DNA of 30,824 nt from a virus. Of this stretch, positions 29,179 to 30,824 are shown in pieces. The DNA lies in the IMG/VR virus record IMGVR_UViG_3300048839_000472, positions 1-30,824 of that record, one strand, 5' to 3'. The translations under genes and the position numbers were made by a program. Numbering within the stretch: the first letter of the stretch is position 1; every line of letters begins with the position of its first letter. The notes beneath the pieces were generated by a model, which did not search any database, had not been told where the DNA came from, and saw only the letters and a list, made by a program, of their open reading frames with translations.

Positions 29179-30824
29179 TGCGGTATATATTTATTGTCAT
29201 ACTATCCTTTTTAGCCTTTAGCTTAAAGGCCCAATCTATAGAAAGCTTTGGCGCCAGATTTAGTATTGTAACAGATACTCTTATTTCTGGTTCTGATGAT
29301 TTTTATATTAGAGGTTATTTAAGACATCCAAGAGCAACTTTTAATGCTGATTCCGCACAAGTAGGTGATATTATTGTTGATGCTGATTGCAATATTTTTA
29401 CTGTAGACTCTATTTTACAAACCAATGGGCAGTATTTAAGGGCAAGAATTACGCCGCAAGATACTACTATTAATGATATTAGACCCGCTACTGGTGGTAT
29501 TATTCGTCTGAATTCTCCTCCCAATGGAACATATACTATTCCAGCTAACGTTCCAATAGAGATTATTGATTGTTTTCTTAACTATAATTTCCAAGCTTTA
29601 TCGGGATTAGATACTGTTTATTATGATTCTGACACGTTATATATAGTAACACCAGCAGAGACATATAAAGCCTATATTCCAGCTCCGACTCTTAATAGTC
29701 TGCCGGACGTGGATACTACTGGCCTTCAAACAGATAACCTGCTCAGGTGGGATGGGACTGATTGGGTTCCTGCCGCTACATCCTGGGTCGTTTCTGACGC
29801 AGGTGCTCCTACCGGCTCCGGTACATCCGGAACTATTCCGATCTGGACGGGGGCGAATACGCTGGGTAATAGCTCGCTGACGGAGGCCAGCGGGGTGCTT
29901 TCTTCCTCCCTTACCGGGGCGCTGAAGCTGCCAGCGGGTACGGATGCGCAGGACCCGGTTTGGAGTGCGGGGATGTTGAGGTACAATACGACAGTGAACG
30001 GGTTGCAGGGGTATAACGGTACGGCAGAGAGGTTTTTGCCTTGGTCTGATGCTGATAATTGGGCAATTAATAGAATTCCTTACAGCAATGGCAGTAGCCT
30101 AACTTCATCAAATAAATTGCAATGGGATGGAAGTAGGTTGTTATTTGACAATAATGGGTTTCATCCATTGATTGAAATTGATGCAATTGGCGGTGGCGGT
30201 GGGACAAATACGGCTGTTGCAATTGGCACTTCTGCTTCAAATGATATTAACGGAAATTTTGTGCAGATAGGGAATAATAGCCTGGCCCAGTCAGGCTCTG
30301 TAGCCATTGGTATGGGGTCAATTGCAACAACTTCAAGTGTAGTAATCAGTAATGCTAACAGCACGGGCACTTATTCAGCCACTTATGGTACTGCAGCAGT
30401 ATCAAGCAACATTGGCGGCGTGGCAGTTGGTCATACAGCTTATGCGACCGGGCAAAAAAGTGTAGCGATAGGATATTACAGTAGAGCGAATGCAAATAAT
30501 ATTTTCGTTTGCGGTGCGGCGGGCACACAAGGCAGCCCTATTACAGATGTGTATTTTGGCTCCGGGGTGCAATATGGTATCGAAGGCAGTAATAATACAC
30601 CAACAACTGGTGCCGGTGCTTCGTATACAATTAACGGTTCAGGTGCTGGCGGCACGAACGGAAATGGTGGAAACATCACCATAGCAGGCGGCAAAGGTAC
30701 AGGCTCTGGCACACCAGGATATATTTCATTTTCAATTTCCACACCTGGCGCAAGCGGTTCCACCCTGCAAACGCTTACAGAAAAAGCCCGCATACAAAGA
30801 GACAGCTTTTTTCTTTATGGCTAC
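29178..30824 (+). CDS. fibre/adhesin with signal peptide and YadA-like head repeats (partial, runs off right edge)
   Basis: 549 codons are in view with no stop; the start overlaps the preceding stop (TAATG). The first 18-19 residues (MRYIFIVILSFLAFSLKAQS) are a classic Bacteroidota Sec signal peptide with an A-Q cleavage site. A beta-rich domain follows, then linker repeats seen in phage fibres (LLRWDGTDWVPAAT; SGTIPIWTGANTLGNSSLTE). From about residue 340 come YadA-type head repeats with the x-A-I-G/x-V-G pattern (AVAIGTSASN, SVAIGMGSIAT, GVAVGHTAYATG, SVAIGYYSRAN). DNA at about 29,700-30,045 is visibly GC-richer than before. It is either a receptor-binding fibre or an exported adhesin made for the host. 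Confidence 0.75.
   Translation, partial: MRYIFIVILSFLAFSLKAQSIESFGARFSIVTDTLISGSDDFYIRGYLRHPRATFNADSAQVGDIIVDADCNIFTVDSILQTNGQYLRARITPQDTTINDIRPATGGIIRLNSPPNGTYTIPANVPIEIIDCFLNYNFQALSGLDTVYYDSDTLYIVTPAETYKAYIPAPTLNSLPDVDTTGLQTDNLLRWDGTDWVPAATSWVVSDAGAPTGSGTSGTIPIWTGANTLGNSSLTEASGVLSSSLTGALKLPAGTDAQDPVWSAGMLRYNTTVNGLQGYNGTAERFLPWSDADNWAINRIPYSNGSSLTSSNKLQWDGSRLLFDNNGFHPLIEIDAIGGGGGTNTAVAIGTSASNDINGNFVQIGNNSLAQSGSVAIGMGSIATTSSVVISNANSTGTYSATYGTAAVSSNIGGVAVGHTAYATGQKSVAIGYYSRANANNIFVCGAAGTQGSPITDVYFGSGVQYGIEGSNNTPTTGAGASYTINGSGAGGTNGNGGNITIAGGKGTGSGTPGYISFSISTPGASGSTLQTLTEKARIQRDSFFLYGY

Noticed and set aside
1-30824. CRISPR array, insertion sequence or integrase
   Set aside because: No regularly spaced direct repeats, transposase or recombinase motifs were seen. 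The only mobile elements are the three inteins and the group I intron.

Overview
This window looks like part of a tailed-phage genome (or a prophage or phage contig) infecting a member of the Bacteroidota. Three things point there. Almost all rightward genes start after A/T-rich leaders with no clear Shine-Dalgarno. A TAnnTTTG-type -7 box precedes the rightward operon. Host-type Bacteroidota modules (SprB-like and Ig-like repeats, DUF1573, 'KAQS' signal peptide) occur in the genes. The large terminase, a portal of about 840 aa with a long coiled-coil tail, the acidic scaffold-like gene and the major capsid gene follow one another as in crAss-like phages (Crassvirales) and their relatives. Family membership is inferred; no polymerase or tail-hub gene is in view.

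Layout. 1-2912: a visibly GC-richer leftward arm with small membrane proteins (holin candidates), a small lipoprotein and a 216-aa unknown protein. It contains a gene-poor stretch at about 1376-2056 with a palindromic, repeated AT-rich site. 2913-3788: a divergent control region with poly-A/T tracts, a Bacteroidota-type promoter box and a structured leader of about 450 nt. 3789-9046: a tightly overlapping train of small genes (winged helix, HU/IHF-like candidate, GroES-like fold candidate, DUF1599, DUF1573, three small membrane proteins, unknowns). 9030-18505: large terminase, portal, a small acidic gene and a scaffold candidate. 18524-21102: the major capsid gene, interrupted by a group I intron. 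21151-24722: connector and virion structural genes. 24734-30824: Cys-rich and beta-sandwich surface proteins, ending in a fibre or adhesin with a signal peptide that runs off the right edge.

Main discovery. Four selfish splicing elements, each with a LAGLIDADG homing endonuclease, sit within about 12 kb in two essential genes. The terminase carries three inteins (351, 394 and 347 aa; the spliced protein is about 774 aa). They sit in the Walker A loop, the coupling motif and the third nuclease motif. The capsid gene carries a 1,049-nt group I intron. Its ends can be placed to the base because P1 (7 bp with the U-G at the splice site) and P10 (9 bp to exon 2) both form perfectly; splicing gives a 509-aa capsid protein. 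The first intein begins with Gln rather than Cys/Ser, implying a non-canonical splicing route.

The genes appear to form one long late operon for packaging, head assembly, connector and surface proteins. Strong hairpin-plus-T terminators follow the capsid gene and the 457-aa structural gene. Those two genes and the 203-aa repeat protein use clearly different, CTG/CGT/GCT-rich codons, which suggests they are the most abundant virion proteins.
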